Assembly: GCF_011947225.1 (NCBI RefSeq)
Contig: NZ_JAATVW010000020.1
Coordinates: forward strand, 1 to 64,000
Direction: 5' to 3'
Origin: Planosporangium flavigriseum
GTDB lineage: Bacteria > Actinomycetota > Actinomycetes > Mycobacteriales > Micromonosporaceae
DNA length: 64,000 bases
Shown here: positions 1 through 8,133 of the stretch, in pieces
Position numbering within the stretch: position 1 is the first letter of the stretch
Layout: every line of letters begins with the position of its first letter
Position numbers and translations under genes: made by a program
Notes under the pieces: model-generated
Database searches by the model: none
What the model saw: only the letters and a program-made list of their open reading frames with translations
What the model was told of the DNA's origin: nothing

Positions 1-132
1 GCCGGCCTCCGCCAAGGCGTACACCGGCACCGCCCGACCCTCCTCGAGCCCGCGATCCAGCGACGCCAACGCACCGTCCACGAACGACAAACTACCGACG
101 CGGTACGACAGTTTATCGAACGGCTGTACGAA
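1..132 (-). other. Left edge: possible start of a leftward gene, not identifiable
   Basis: No complete gene is present. Read leftward, the frame that follows the decarboxylase stop codon stays open to the window edge for about 43 codons with mostly G/C third positions. It has no convincing start codon or ribosome binding site; an internal GTG near position 70 is the best candidate. I recognise no family in the short peptide. It may be the beginning of another minus-strand gene or simply open by chance in GC-rich DNA. Confidence 0.2.
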
Positions 133-1542
133 TCATTCTGTGTCGACCGTGGCCTGGATCAGCTTCCACGTTGCGGCGGCATGCCGCTCCTCGGTAGAGG
201 GCGCGCCGACGGCGAGGCGCAGGACGTACCGGCCGTCCACTTTGGTGTGCGTCAGGAAGGCCCGGCCGGTCGCGTTCACCGCCCGCAGCAACTTCTCATT
301 GGGGCCGTCAGAACCGCGCAGGCGGAAACAGACCAGCGAGAACGGGTGCGGCGCGACGACCTCGAAGCGCTCGTCCGCACGTACCCACTCCGCGAAGCGC
401 TGGGCGGTCGCCACGCAGCGACGGATGTGCGCACGCAGCCCCTCGGCGCCGTACCAGCGCAGCACGAACCACAGCTTCAAGGCACGGAACCGCCGCCCCA
501 GCGGCACCTGCCAGTCGCGATAGTCGATCACTTCGCCGGACTCCGTGGCGGCGTTGCGCAGGAACTCCGGCAGTACGGTCAGCGTCTGCACCAGTTCGGC
601 GCGGTCGGCGAGCCAGAAGGCGTCGCAGTCGAAGCCGGTCAGCAGCCACTTGTGCGGGTCGAAGCAGTACGAGTCCGCGTACTCGACTCCGGCGTGGCTC
701 CAGCGCAGTTCCGGGCAGACCGCCGCCGCCCCGGCGTACGCCGCGTCGACGTGCAGCCAGACGCCGTACTCCTGGCAGATCTTTCCGATCGCCGGCAGCG
801 GGTCGATGGCGGTGGTCGACGTGGTGCCGATCGTCGCGACGACGAGGGCCGGTGTCGCGCCGGATACCCGGTCGGCATCGAGCGCCGCGCGCAGGGCGTC
901 CGGCCGCATCGCGAAGTCCTGATCGACCTCGACCAGGCGTACGTTCTCGTCGCCGATCCCGGCGAGACGAGCAGCTTTCTCGATCGACGAGTGCGCCTGC
1001 GTGGAGGTGTACACCGTGTAGCGCTCCCGGACCCCGGAGCGCCGCCAGGCGCCGCCGCTCACCCGGTGCAGCGCCGCGAGGGTCGCCACGAGCGCCGCCG
1101 AGGACGCCGAATCCTGGATCACTCCGCCGCCGGTGCCCGTCGAATGGAAGCGTGCTGGCAGGTCGAGCAGGTCGGCCAGCCAGTCGAGTACGACGGTCTC
1201 GACCTCGGTCGCGGCCGGGCTGGTGGACCAGAGCATGCCCTGCACGCCCATGCCGGCGGAGACGAGGTCGCCGAGGACCGACGGGCCGGACGTGTTGGCC
1301 GGGAAGTACCCGAAGAACGCCGGGTGCTGCCAGTGCGTCAGCCCAGGGGTGATCACCCGGTCGAGGTCGGCGAGGACGGCGGCGAAGTCTTCGCCGGTCT
1401 CCGGCGCCCGCTCGGGCAGCCGCGCTGCGATCTCTCCGGGCCGTAGGTCCGGGCTGACCGGCAAGGCCTCCAGGTTCGCCCAGTAGTCGGCGATCCAGTC
1501 CACCACCTCGTGCCCGTAGTGGCGGAACTCCTCGGGGGTCAT
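133..1542 (-). CDS. PLP-dependent group II amino acid decarboxylase
   Basis: Predicted cytosolic pyridoxal-phosphate decarboxylase of the aromatic-L-amino-acid decarboxylase family, which converts an amino acid to its amine with release of CO2. The substrate cannot be told from sequence. The 469-residue length is usual. Visible are the HVDAAYAG segment, which carries the PLP-contacting Asp, and FDPHKWL, with the Schiff-base lysine at about residue 298. The frame stays open 58 codons further upstream, but the start at 1542 (MTPEEFRHYG) is where the family begins, and the extension is compositionally odd and would overlap the divergent neighbour. It is divergent from the amidohydrolase at 1622 with 79 bases between, so the two may share a control region. 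Confidence 0.9.
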   Translation of the reverse strand: MTPEEFRHYGHEVVDWIADYWANLEALPVSPDLRPGEIAARLPERAPETGEDFAAVLADLDRVITPGLTHWQHPAFFGYFPANTSGPSVLGDLVSAGMGVQGMLWSTSPAATEVETVVLDWLADLLDLPARFHSTGTGGGVIQDSASSAALVATLAALHRVSGGAWRRSGVRERYTVYTSTQAHSSIEKAARLAGIGDENVRLVEVDQDFAMRPDALRAALDADRVSGATPALVVATIGTTSTTAIDPLPAIGKICQEYGVWLHVDAAYAGAAAVCPELRWSHAGVEYADSYCFDPHKWLLTGFDCDAFWLADRAELVQTLTVLPEFLRNAATESGEVIDYRDWQVPLGRRFRALKLWFVLRWYGAEGLRAHIRRCVATAQRFAEWVRADERFEVVAPHPFSLVCFRLRGSDGPNEKLLRAVNATGRAFLTHTKVDGRYVLRLAVGAPSTEERHAAATWKLIQATVDTE

Positions 1543-1621
1543 GTGGGCTGCCACGGTTCCCGACCCTAGTGGTACGGACGGCCGGGCTGCGGCGAGCGTA
1601 TGGCTGTGATACGCAGGGTTA

Positions 1622-2860
1622 ATGTTCTCGGCGTTCGCGGAGCTGCTGCCGGACCTGACGGAGCTGTACCAGAATCTGCACCGGCACCCTGAGCTGTCGT
1701 TCGAAGAGAACCGCACGGCGGCCGAGCTGGGCCATCACCTGCGCGACCTGGGGTACGAGGTGACGACCGGGGTCGGGCGGACCGGGGTCGTGGGCGTGCT
1801 GCGAAACGGTGACGGTCCGACCGTGATGCTCCGGGCAGACATGGACGCGCTGCCGGTCACCGAGCGCACCGGTTTGCCGTACGCGTCGAACCGGCCGGGG
1901 GTGATGCATGCCTGTGGGCACGACCTGCACTGCGCCTGGCTGGTCGGCGCGGCCGCGCTGCTGGCGCACGGCGCCGACCAGTGGGCAGGGACCGTGCTGC
2001 TGGTGTTGCAGCCGGCGGAGGAGACCGGCGGCGGCGCCGAAGCGATGGTCGACGACGGGCTGTACGAGCGGTTCGGCCGGCCCACAGTGGCGTTCGGTCA
2101 ACACGTCGGGCCGGCGCCGGCCGGGCGGGTGCTGTCGCGCCCGGGTCTGATGATGGCGGCGAGCGACTCGCTGCAGGTGCGCCTCTTCGGCCGGGGCGGC
2201 CATGGCGCCAAGCCGGAGTCCACAGTGGATCCGATCGTGATGGCCGCCGCGACCGTACTGCGACTGCAGACCATCGTCTCCCGGGAGATCCCTGCTACCG
2301 ACACCGCTGTCGTCACCGTCGGCGCGCTGCATGCGGGCACGAAGGAGAACATCATCCCCGACGATGCGGAGCTCAAGTTGAGCGTCCGGACGTTCGAGCC
2401 GCGGGTGCGCGAGCGGGTGCTGGGCGCGATCACGCGGATCGTCCACGCCGAAGCGGCGGCCGCCGGGGCGCCGAAACCGCCCGAGGTCGAGATAATGCGC
2501 GCGTTCGAACCGGTGGTCAACGACGAGGCGGCGACCTCGCGGGTGAGCGACGCGTTCATCGCGCACTTCGGCAGCGACCGGGTCGCCGGAACGGAGCCGC
2601 AGACCGGCAGCGAGGACTTCGGCGTGTACGGCGCGCGGGGCCGGTTCCCGTCGGTCTTCTGGTTCGTCGGGGGCTCGGACCCGGAGGCGTACGAGCAGGC
2701 CGAGCGGGCCGGGCGGGTCGATCGGGACATTCCCTCCAACCATTCTCCGTACTTCGCGCCGGTGCTCGAGACGACGCTGTCTACCGGGGTGGAGACCCTG
2801 GTGACCGCCGCGATGGCCTGGTTGACCGCGAGCGGCTCGGCCGACCCACAAACGGGCTGA
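1622..2860 (+). CDS. M20D family amidohydrolase (hippurate hydrolase / N-acyl amino acid hydrolase type)
   Basis: Metal-dependent peptidase-family hydrolase of 412 residues that would cleave an amide bond of an N-acyl amino acid or similar compound in the cytosol. Family signatures are clear: an N-terminal LHRHPELSFEE segment, MRADMDALP, the metal-binding MHACGHD at residues 95-101, EETGGGA with the catalytic Glu, GQHVGP, and a C-terminal GSEDFGVYG segment. The start at 1622 has only a weak upstream purine stretch but fits the family N-terminus. It lies divergent from the PLP decarboxylase; a shared amino-acid catabolic role is possible but not shown. Confidence 0.9.
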   Translation: MFSAFAELLPDLTELYQNLHRHPELSFEENRTAAELGHHLRDLGYEVTTGVGRTGVVGVLRNGDGPTVMLRADMDALPVTERTGLPYASNRPGVMHACGHDLHCAWLVGAAALLAHGADQWAGTVLLVLQPAEETGGGAEAMVDDGLYERFGRPTVAFGQHVGPAPAGRVLSRPGLMMAASDSLQVRLFGRGGHGAKPESTVDPIVMAAATVLRLQTIVSREIPATDTAVVTVGALHAGTKENIIPDDAELKLSVRTFEPRVRERVLGAITRIVHAEAAAAGAPKPPEVEIMRAFEPVVNDEAATSRVSDAFIAHFGSDRVAGTEPQTGSEDFGVYGARGRFPSVFWFVGGSDPEAYEQAERAGRVDRDIPSNHSPYFAPVLETTLSTGVETLVTAAMAWLTASGSADPQTG

Positions 2861-2893
2861 CCTACAAAGGACCGCCGGTTAGGTCCGCCGGCG

Positions 2894-3619
2894 ATGGGTA
2901 GGCCGGGCCCGGTGAGTACTGAACTCGGGCGTCGGGCGACGGTGGGGGTGGTGGCGGGCGCGACTGCGGGTGTCGTCGGTTATCTTGCCGCCCGGGCGGC
3001 GGTTCGCGCCGCGGGGGGTGGCGCCCGCCGGACCGGGGCCGTCGGAGCCGGTGGGGACGGCCACCGCACCTACCGGCGGGCCGTCACGATCTACCGGGCG
3101 CCCGCCGAGGTGTACGCGTTCTGCCGTGACCAGCCCAACCTGGCAGAGTCCATCGGAAACGTCGTACGGGTCGACGAGATCGACGACCGGCGCTCCTGTT
3201 GGGTCGTGGCGGGGCCCGGGCGTTCGGAGGTCGAGTTCCCGGTCGAGATCGTGAACGACGACCCGCAGGTGCTTCTCGATTGGCGCGTGACCGACGCGCC
3301 GGTTCCGCACGAAGGGTCGGTGTCGTTCACACAGGCGCCCGGTGGGCGCGGTACCGAGGTACGCCTCGTCGTGACGATCCATCCGGGGACTGCAGGTCTT
3401 TCGGGCCCGTTGCTGGCCGCTGACCGGGCCGAGCGGCTGGTGTACGACGCGCTGCGGCGGGTCAAGCAGGTCCTGGAGGCCGGCGAGGTCGTCCGGGTCG
3501 AAGGGCAGAGCAGCGGCCGGGACGCCGTCCCCCGTGAGGTCATCACGCAGTACCTGGCCACGGGGGTCGTCGCGTGGGCGGTGACGGGGGGGACCACGGT
3601 GACGGGGGGACCACGGTGA
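2894..3619 (+). CDS. SRPBCC-fold (polyketide cyclase/START-like) protein
   Basis: 241-residue protein with a short hydrophobic N-terminal segment (about residues 18-35, Gly/Ala-rich) followed by a SRPBCC-like domain at about residues 55-200 that begins with the typical YRRAVTIYRAPAEVYAF strand-helix. Proteins of this type bind small hydrophobic ligands, but no ligand can be named. The C-terminus ends inside a tandem repeat (units of 18, 17 and 17 bp). Because the first unit is one base longer than the others, the frame passes the first two copies as V-T-G-G and stops in the third. It is likely co-directional with, and possibly co-transcribed with, the dehydrogenase downstream. Confidence 0.75.
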   Translation: MGRPGPVSTELGRRATVGVVAGATAGVVGYLAARAAVRAAGGGARRTGAVGAGGDGHRTYRRAVTIYRAPAEVYAFCRDQPNLAESIGNVVRVDEIDDRRSCWVVAGPGRSEVEFPVEIVNDDPQVLLDWRVTDAPVPHEGSVSFTQAPGGRGTEVRLVVTIHPGTAGLSGPLLAADRAERLVYDALRRVKQVLEAGEVVRVEGQSSGRDAVPREVITQYLATGVVAWAVTGGTTVTGGPR

Positions 3620-3632
3620 CGGGGGGACCACG
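3581..3632 (+). repeat. Tandem repeat spanning a stop codon (18+17+17 bp)
   Basis: Three direct copies of GTGACGGGGGGACCACG, the first with one extra G, lie at 3581-3598, 3599-3615 and 3616-3632. They cover the last codons and the stop (3617-3619) of the SRPBCC gene. A degenerate fourth copy continues into the possible GTG start of the next gene. The G-run length differences suggest replication slippage. Confidence 0.95.
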
Positions 3633-3659
3633 GTGGCAGGGGGCGACGGGGGGACCGGA

Positions 3660-4832
3660 GTGAAGGCGCTGTGCTGGGAGGGTGTGGGCAGGGTGGCCGT
3701 CCGGACGGTGCCCGACCCGCGCATCGACAATGCGCGCGACGCCATCGTGAAAGTCACGGCGAGCAGCGTCTGCGGCTCCGACCTGCATCTGATCGACGGG
3801 TACGTGCCCGGGATGCGCGAGGGTGACATCCTCGGCCACGAGTTCGTGGGCGAGGTCGTCGAGATCGGGCCGGCCGTGCGCACGCTGGCGGTGGGGGATC
3901 GCGTCGTCGTCGCGTCGACCATCGGCTGCGGGGGTTGTTGGTTCTGCGACACCGATCAGTGGTCGCTGTGCGACAACACCAACCCCAACGCCGCGCTGTC
4001 AGAGCGCCTGTGGGGCCAGGCGCCGGCCGCGGTCTTCGGCTCCTCGCCGCTCACCGGTGGCTTCGCGGGCAGCCATGCCGAGTACGTGCGCGTGCCGTTT
4101 GCCGACTACGGCGTCTACCGGCTGCCGCCGAACCTTCCCGACGACGCTGCGGTGTATGCCTCGGACGCCGCGCCGACCGGATGGATGGCCGCGGAGATGT
4201 GCCGCATCGGCGAGGGTGACGTGGTCGCCGTCTGGGGCGCCGGTGGGGTCGGCCAACTGGCGGCGCGCGCCGCCCTGGTACTTGGTGCGGAGCGGGTCAT
4301 CGTCATCGACCGGTACTCCGACCGGCTCGATGCCGCGCGCGAGAACCTCGGCGTCGCCACCATCGACTATCAGCGCGCCGACGTGCAGGAAGTGTTGGAG
4401 GACATGACCGCCGGTCGTGGGCCGGACGCGTGCATCGAGGCGGTCGGCATGGAAGCTGACAACGATGGCGGGCTTGGCCTGTACGACCTGGCCACGGGCC
4501 GGACGGGGCAGTCCGAGCGGCCCGTGGCTGTACGGGAGGCGATCCTGGCCTGTCGCAAGGGCGGTACGGTCGCGATGGTCGGCGTGTTCGCCGGGCTGGC
4601 GGACAGGTTTCCCCTGGGCGCGCTTATGCACAAAGGCCTCACCCTGCGTTCGGGCCAGCCGCACTCGCAGCGGTACCTCCCGCTTGTGCTGGACCGGATG
4701 GCCCGGGGTGACATCTGGACCGACTATCTGACAACGCATTCGATGCCGCTGTCCGACGGGCCGTTCGGCTACGAGTTGTTCAAGTACAAGATTGATGGAT
4801 GTCTACGTGTGGTGTTCCATCCTCAGGCTTGA
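3660..4832 (+). CDS. Zinc-dependent alcohol dehydrogenase (formaldehyde-dismutase/FDH-like MDR)
   Basis: Medium-chain dehydrogenase of about 390 residues. It has the catalytic zinc site VCGSDLH and GHEFVGEV, a structural-zinc cysteine cluster (CGGCWFCD, then SLC), and a Rossmann NAD(P)-binding motif GAGGVGQLAARAA. The long C-terminal region and the VIVIDRYSDRLDAA stretch resemble glutathione-independent formaldehyde dehydrogenase/dismutase-like enzymes; the real substrate is unknown. The frame could start at GTG 3633, but GTG 3660 gives the family's MKALCWEG beginning and has a purine-rich stretch just upstream. The final codons and the stop lie in a 14-bp tandem repeat. Confidence 0.85.
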   Translation: MKALCWEGVGRVAVRTVPDPRIDNARDAIVKVTASSVCGSDLHLIDGYVPGMREGDILGHEFVGEVVEIGPAVRTLAVGDRVVVASTIGCGGCWFCDTDQWSLCDNTNPNAALSERLWGQAPAAVFGSSPLTGGFAGSHAEYVRVPFADYGVYRLPPNLPDDAAVYASDAAPTGWMAAEMCRIGEGDVVAVWGAGGVGQLAARAALVLGAERVIVIDRYSDRLDAARENLGVATIDYQRADVQEVLEDMTAGRGPDACIEAVGMEADNDGGLGLYDLATGRTGQSERPVAVREAILACRKGGTVAMVGVFAGLADRFPLGALMHKGLTLRSGQPHSQRYLPLVLDRMARGDIWTDYLTTHSMPLSDGPFGYELFKYKIDGCLRVVFHPQA

Positions 4833-4860
4833 ATGCTCAGGCTTGAATGCTCAGGCCTGA
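4822..4860. repeat. 14-bp tandem repeat carrying the stop codons of two convergent genes
   Basis: CTCAGGCTTGAATG occurs at 4822-4835 and 4836-4849, with a third partial variant at 4850-4860. The first copy contains the TGA of the alcohol dehydrogenase (4830-4832). The third contains the palindrome TCAGGCCTGA, whose left end supplies the TGA of the convergent small gene (4851-4853). Confidence 0.95.
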
Positions 4861-5102
4861 TCGGATGCGCCCGACCGGGATGGGGTCGTGCCCGTATCGC
4901 CAGGGCTGAGCAGTTCGGGCACCTGGCGCAGCGCCTCGGCGGCCTCGTCCTGCGAATACTCGCCTTCGGGGAGTCCGTCGAGGATGGCGAGCTGGTCGGC
5001 CGGCAGGTCCGCGGTCACGGCCGCCCGGTGGATGTCAACGCGGGCCAGGCGCTCCTGTCCGTGGTACTGATACACGTGGTCGAGAAACGCGTCCAGAGTC
5101 AT
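4851..5102 (-). CDS. Small acidic conserved-looking protein, function unknown
   Basis: 83-residue acidic protein beginning MTLDAFLDHVYQYHGQER. It is predicted to be mostly helical, with no membrane segment or cysteines. Its codon use has the strong third-position G/C bias of real genes. I do not recognise the family with certainty. It converges on the alcohol dehydrogenase with the two stop codons about 20 bases apart inside a tandem repeat, and is divergent from the glycosyltransferase at 5151. A competing forward frame over the same bases extends the glycosyltransferase N-terminus, but the sequence of that extension looks non-coding. Confidence 0.6.
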   Translation of the reverse strand: MTLDAFLDHVYQYHGQERLARVDIHRAAVTADLPADQLAILDGLPEGEYSQDEAAEALRQVPELLSPGDTGTTPSRSGASDQA

Positions 5103-5150
5103 AGTTGCGGGCTACCCGCCAGGACGGCCGCGAAACGGACCGGGCGTTTC

Positions 5151-6338
5151 ATGATCGACAAAATCAGGGTGCCGCCGGTTTACCTGCGCCGGAGCGTGGG
5201 TACCGCACGCGCCGTGCCAGCCGCGACCGGTTTCGATCTCGTTCCTGACGTACGCAAGATTGCCCTTCTTCGTCCCAGCGCCCTCGGTGACTACGTCTTC
5301 ACCTTGCCTGCCCTGTACGCGTTGAAGGCTACCTATCCTGACGCCGAGGTGACCCTGCTCGGGGCGCCGTGGCATGCCCGCGTCCTCTCCGGACGCCCCG
5401 GGCCTGTCGACTACGTGGCCGTCATCCCGCCCGTGCCGGGAGTCCTCGGCGGCGACAGTGCACCCGGCGAACTCGACGCCTTCCGCCGCTGGTCGGCGGG
5501 GGAGGGCTTTGACATCGCGCTGCAGATGCACGGCGGCGGAAGGAACAGCAATCCGCTCGTCGGTTCGCTCGGCGCGCGGGTGACGGCGGGGCTGCGAGCG
5601 GCGGACGCCCCACCGTTGGACCGCTGGGTCCCGTACGTGTACTACCAGCCTGAGGTGTTCCGGATGCTCGAGGTGGTGGGCCTGGTCGGCGCCGAACCGG
5701 TGGCCCACACCCCGATGTTCGAACTGACCGCTGACGATGTCGCGCAGGCCCGGGCGGTGCTCGGTCCGCCCGCGCGTCCCCGAGTCGTGCTGCACCCCGG
5801 TGCCAGTGACCGGCGGCGGCGCTGGCCGGCCGAGCGGTTCGCCGTTGTCGGGGACGCCCTCGCCGCGGCCGGCGCCGAGGTCCTGGTCACCGGGATCAAG
5901 GCGGAGCGGGAACTGGTCGACGAGGTGTGCGGCCGGATGCGCCACCCGGCCCGGCCATCGGTCGGCGAGCTGACCATAGCCGGGCTCGCCGGCCTGCTGT
6001 CCGAGTGTGCGCTCGTCGTCTCCAACGACACCGGGCCGCTGCACCTGGCCGCGGCGGTCGGTACCCGTACCGTCGGGTTGTTCTGGATCGGCAACATGAT
6101 CAATGCGGCGCTGCCGGAGCGGGGGCGGCACCGGCCGCTGATCTCGTGGACGATCCACTGTCCGGAGTGCGGTCTCGACTGCACCCGCGACATCTACCCG
6201 GCGCGTACCGGCGGCACCGGCTGCCGGCACGCGCCGTCCTTCATCGTGGATATTCCGGCTGTCGAGGTTGAAGCCGAGGCGCTGGACCTGCTCGCGGCCT
6301 GCCGCGAGGAGGAGGCGCTGGCGCGGGCCTACAAGTGA
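5151..6338 (+). CDS. Glycosyltransferase family 9 (heptosyltransferase-like)
   Basis: 395-residue GT-B-fold transferase related to ADP-heptose:LPS heptosyltransferases. Visible features are the N-terminal ALLRPSALGDYVFTLPAL, the nucleotide-sugar segment HPGASDRRRRWP, and NDTGPLHLAAAVG with the conserved D-x-GPxHLA motif. Actinobacteria lack LPS, so the acceptor is probably a cell-surface glycan or secondary metabolite. The C-terminus carries an unusual set of cysteines and histidines (HCPECGLDC, then GCRHAP) that could bind a metal. The frame is open 318 bases further upstream, but ATG 5151 is preferred because the extension overlaps the convergently reading small gene and does not resemble the family. 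Confidence 0.85.
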   Translation: MIDKIRVPPVYLRRSVGTARAVPAATGFDLVPDVRKIALLRPSALGDYVFTLPALYALKATYPDAEVTLLGAPWHARVLSGRPGPVDYVAVIPPVPGVLGGDSAPGELDAFRRWSAGEGFDIALQMHGGGRNSNPLVGSLGARVTAGLRAADAPPLDRWVPYVYYQPEVFRMLEVVGLVGAEPVAHTPMFELTADDVAQARAVLGPPARPRVVLHPGASDRRRRWPAERFAVVGDALAAAGAEVLVTGIKAERELVDEVCGRMRHPARPSVGELTIAGLAGLLSECALVVSNDTGPLHLAAAVGTRTVGLFWIGNMINAALPERGRHRPLISWTIHCPECGLDCTRDIYPARTGGTGCRHAPSFIVDIPAVEVEAEALDLLAACREEEALARAYK

Positions 6339-6461
6339 TCACCCACCTACTGGAAAGTTTATTGACTATTCGGCTGCGGTGATGTGAGCATTCCTGGGAC
6401 CGGGGACGCCGCGAGCGCCCCCACCGGGATCTCGGGGGTAGCCGCCAGTGAGTAGCCGCCA
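6339..6461 (+). promoter_or_regulatory. Intergenic control region of the hexosaminidase gene
   Basis: 123 bases, with an A/T-rich patch at about 6351-6370 (CTGGAAAGTTTATTGAC) that stands out from the GC-rich background. It resembles one half of the GGAAAGTTTCC palindromes found upstream of chitin- and glycan-use genes in related actinobacteria (recalled, not searched), but the second half is not conserved here. I cannot place a confident promoter. Confidence 0.25.
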
Positions 6462-6465
6462 ATGA
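6438..6465 (+). repeat. 14-bp tandem repeat overlapping a start codon
   Basis: GTAGCCGCCAGTGA at 6438-6451 is followed directly by GTAGCCGCCAATGA at 6452-6465. The second copy contains the ATG start of the hexosaminidase (6462), and the single difference (GTG to ATG at the matching place) means the first copy contains a GTG at the same relative position. Confidence 0.85.
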
Positions 6466-8066
6466 ATGGTCAGCGCAGCGCCTACCTGCTACAACTCGCG
6501 GACGCTGTCCTCCAGCCCGGCTTCGTCGGGACCGCGCCGCCCGCCTGGTTGCGCCGCAGGTTGGCCGCCGGCCTCGGCGGCGTCGCGCTGTTCAGCCGCA
6601 ACATCGTCGACCCGGCCCAGGTCGCGGCGCTGACCGGGGCGCTGCGCGCGGAGAACCCGGACGTGATCGTCGCCATCGACGAGGAGGCCGGTGACGTCAC
6701 CCGCCTGGAGTCACGGACCGGCAGTACCCGACCCGGAAACCTGGCTCTCGGCGCGGTCGACGACCCCGACCTGACCGAAGCGGTCGCCTGCGAACTCGGC
6801 CAGGAGCTGGCCGCCGCCGGCATCACGCTCAACTACGCGCCGGACGCCGACGTCAACTCCAACGCCGACAACCCGGTCATCGGCGTGCGCTCGTTCGGCT
6901 CCGACCCCGACCTGGTCGCGCGACACACCGCCGCCTGGATACGCGGGCTGCAGTCGACCGGCGTCGCCGCCTGCGCCAAGCACTATCCCGGCCACGGGAA
7001 CACGACCGTCGACTCCCACCACAGCGCGCCGGTCATCGAGGCGACCCGTGACGACCTGTTCGGCTGCGAACTGGTGCCGTTTCGGGCCGCCGTCGCGGCG
7101 GACGTACAGGCGATCATGAGTGCGCATCTGTTCGTACCCGCGATCGACCCGGACCTGCCGGCCACGCTGAGCCGCCGGTTGCTGATCGACGTGCTCCGCG
7201 GTGACCTCGGCTTCGACGGCCTGATCGTCAGCGACGGTATCGAGATGGCGGCCGTGGCCAAGCCGTACGGGCTGGTCGGCGCCGCCGTACGTGCGCTCGC
7301 CGCCGGCGCGGACGCGATCTGCGTCGGTGGTGAGACCGCCGACGAGGAGGCCGCCGTCGCGCTGCGCGACGGCATCGTGGACGCGGTGACCGCCGGTACC
7401 GTGCCCGAGGCGCGACTTGTCGACGCCGCTGAGCGGGTGCGGCGGCTGGCCCGCTGGACGGCCGCCCGGCGCTCCGGCGGCAACGGGCATGCGGTGTCGG
7501 CCGGACACGGCTCAGCCAACGGGCATTCGATTACCGGGCATTCAACGCCGCTCGGCCTCGCCGCCGCCCGCCGGGCGGTGCGGGTCAGCATCGACGGCGT
7601 TGACGCCGGCAGAGACGGCAGAGACGGCAGAGACGGCAGCAGCGATGTCGGGGTGGCGGTGCTGACGCCGCTGACCAGCGCGCCGCATGTGGTCGAGTTC
7701 GCCGCCCCCGGCAACATGGCGATCGGCCCGGAGACGCCGTGGGGTCTGGCCGAGCCGCTCGGCGGGTTGCTGCCGGGTACAACGGCGGTACGCGTCCGCG
7801 CTGACGACTTCCACGACGACAGGCACCTGGGCAGGGTCGCGCTGGAGCCGGCTGCCGGCCGGCCGCTGGTGCTCGTGGTCCGCGACGCCCACCGCCACGG
7901 CTGGATGGCGCGGGCGCTGCGGAGCGTGCTCGCCGTCCGGCCGGACGCGGTGGTGGTGGAGATGGGGGTGCCGGCGGCCCGCTCGGGCCGGGTGTACCTG
8001 GCCACCCATGGCGCGAGCCGCGTGAACGCCCTGGCCGCGGCGGAGGTGCTGACTGGGCGGGCCTGA
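6462..8066 (+). CDS. Glycoside hydrolase family 3 beta-N-acetylhexosaminidase (NagZ-like)
   Basis: 534-residue enzyme expected to remove terminal N-acetylglucosamine, for example from cell-wall or chitin fragments. The GH3 core at about residues 20-330 shows AIDEEAGDVTRLE, the NagZ-type KHYPGHGNTTVDSH with the His used in catalysis, and the nucleophile region VSDGIEM (Asp). A linker with G-H-S and R-D-G repeats (a 9-bp unit repeated at about 7608-7637) joins a second domain of about 170 residues, as in other actinobacterial NagZ-like proteins. No signal peptide is visible, so it is probably cytosolic and acts on imported disaccharides. The stop lies within a 14-bp tandem repeat. Confidence 0.9.
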   Translation: MNGQRSAYLLQLADAVLQPGFVGTAPPAWLRRRLAAGLGGVALFSRNIVDPAQVAALTGALRAENPDVIVAIDEEAGDVTRLESRTGSTRPGNLALGAVDDPDLTEAVACELGQELAAAGITLNYAPDADVNSNADNPVIGVRSFGSDPDLVARHTAAWIRGLQSTGVAACAKHYPGHGNTTVDSHHSAPVIEATRDDLFGCELVPFRAAVAADVQAIMSAHLFVPAIDPDLPATLSRRLLIDVLRGDLGFDGLIVSDGIEMAAVAKPYGLVGAAVRALAAGADAICVGGETADEEAAVALRDGIVDAVTAGTVPEARLVDAAERVRRLARWTAARRSGGNGHAVSAGHGSANGHSITGHSTPLGLAAARRAVRVSIDGVDAGRDGRDGRDGSSDVGVAVLTPLTSAPHVVEFAAPGNMAIGPETPWGLAEPLGGLLPGTTAVRVRADDFHDDRHLGRVALEPAAGRPLVLVVRDAHRHGWMARALRSVLAVRPDAVVVEMGVPAARSGRVYLATHGASRVNALAAAEVLTGRA

Positions 8067-8100
8067 CTGGGCGGGCCTGACTGGGCGGGCCTGACTGGGC
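8049..8100 (+). repeat. 14-bp tandem repeat spanning the hexosaminidase stop
   Basis: CTGACTGGGCGGGC is repeated at 8049-8062, 8063-8076 and 8077-8090, with a partial fourth copy to 8100. The stop TGA (8064-8066) is in the second copy; the first copy is read through as Leu-Thr-Gly-Arg because 14 is not a multiple of three. Confidence 0.95.
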
Positions 8101-8133
8101 GCCTATCCACGGCGCGGTGGCATGAACAACCTC

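Noticed and set aside
4833..5150. N-terminal extension of the glycosyltransferase
   Set aside because: The 106 extra codons do not resemble the family, overlap a better minus-strand gene, and ATG 5151 gives a normal-length enzyme.
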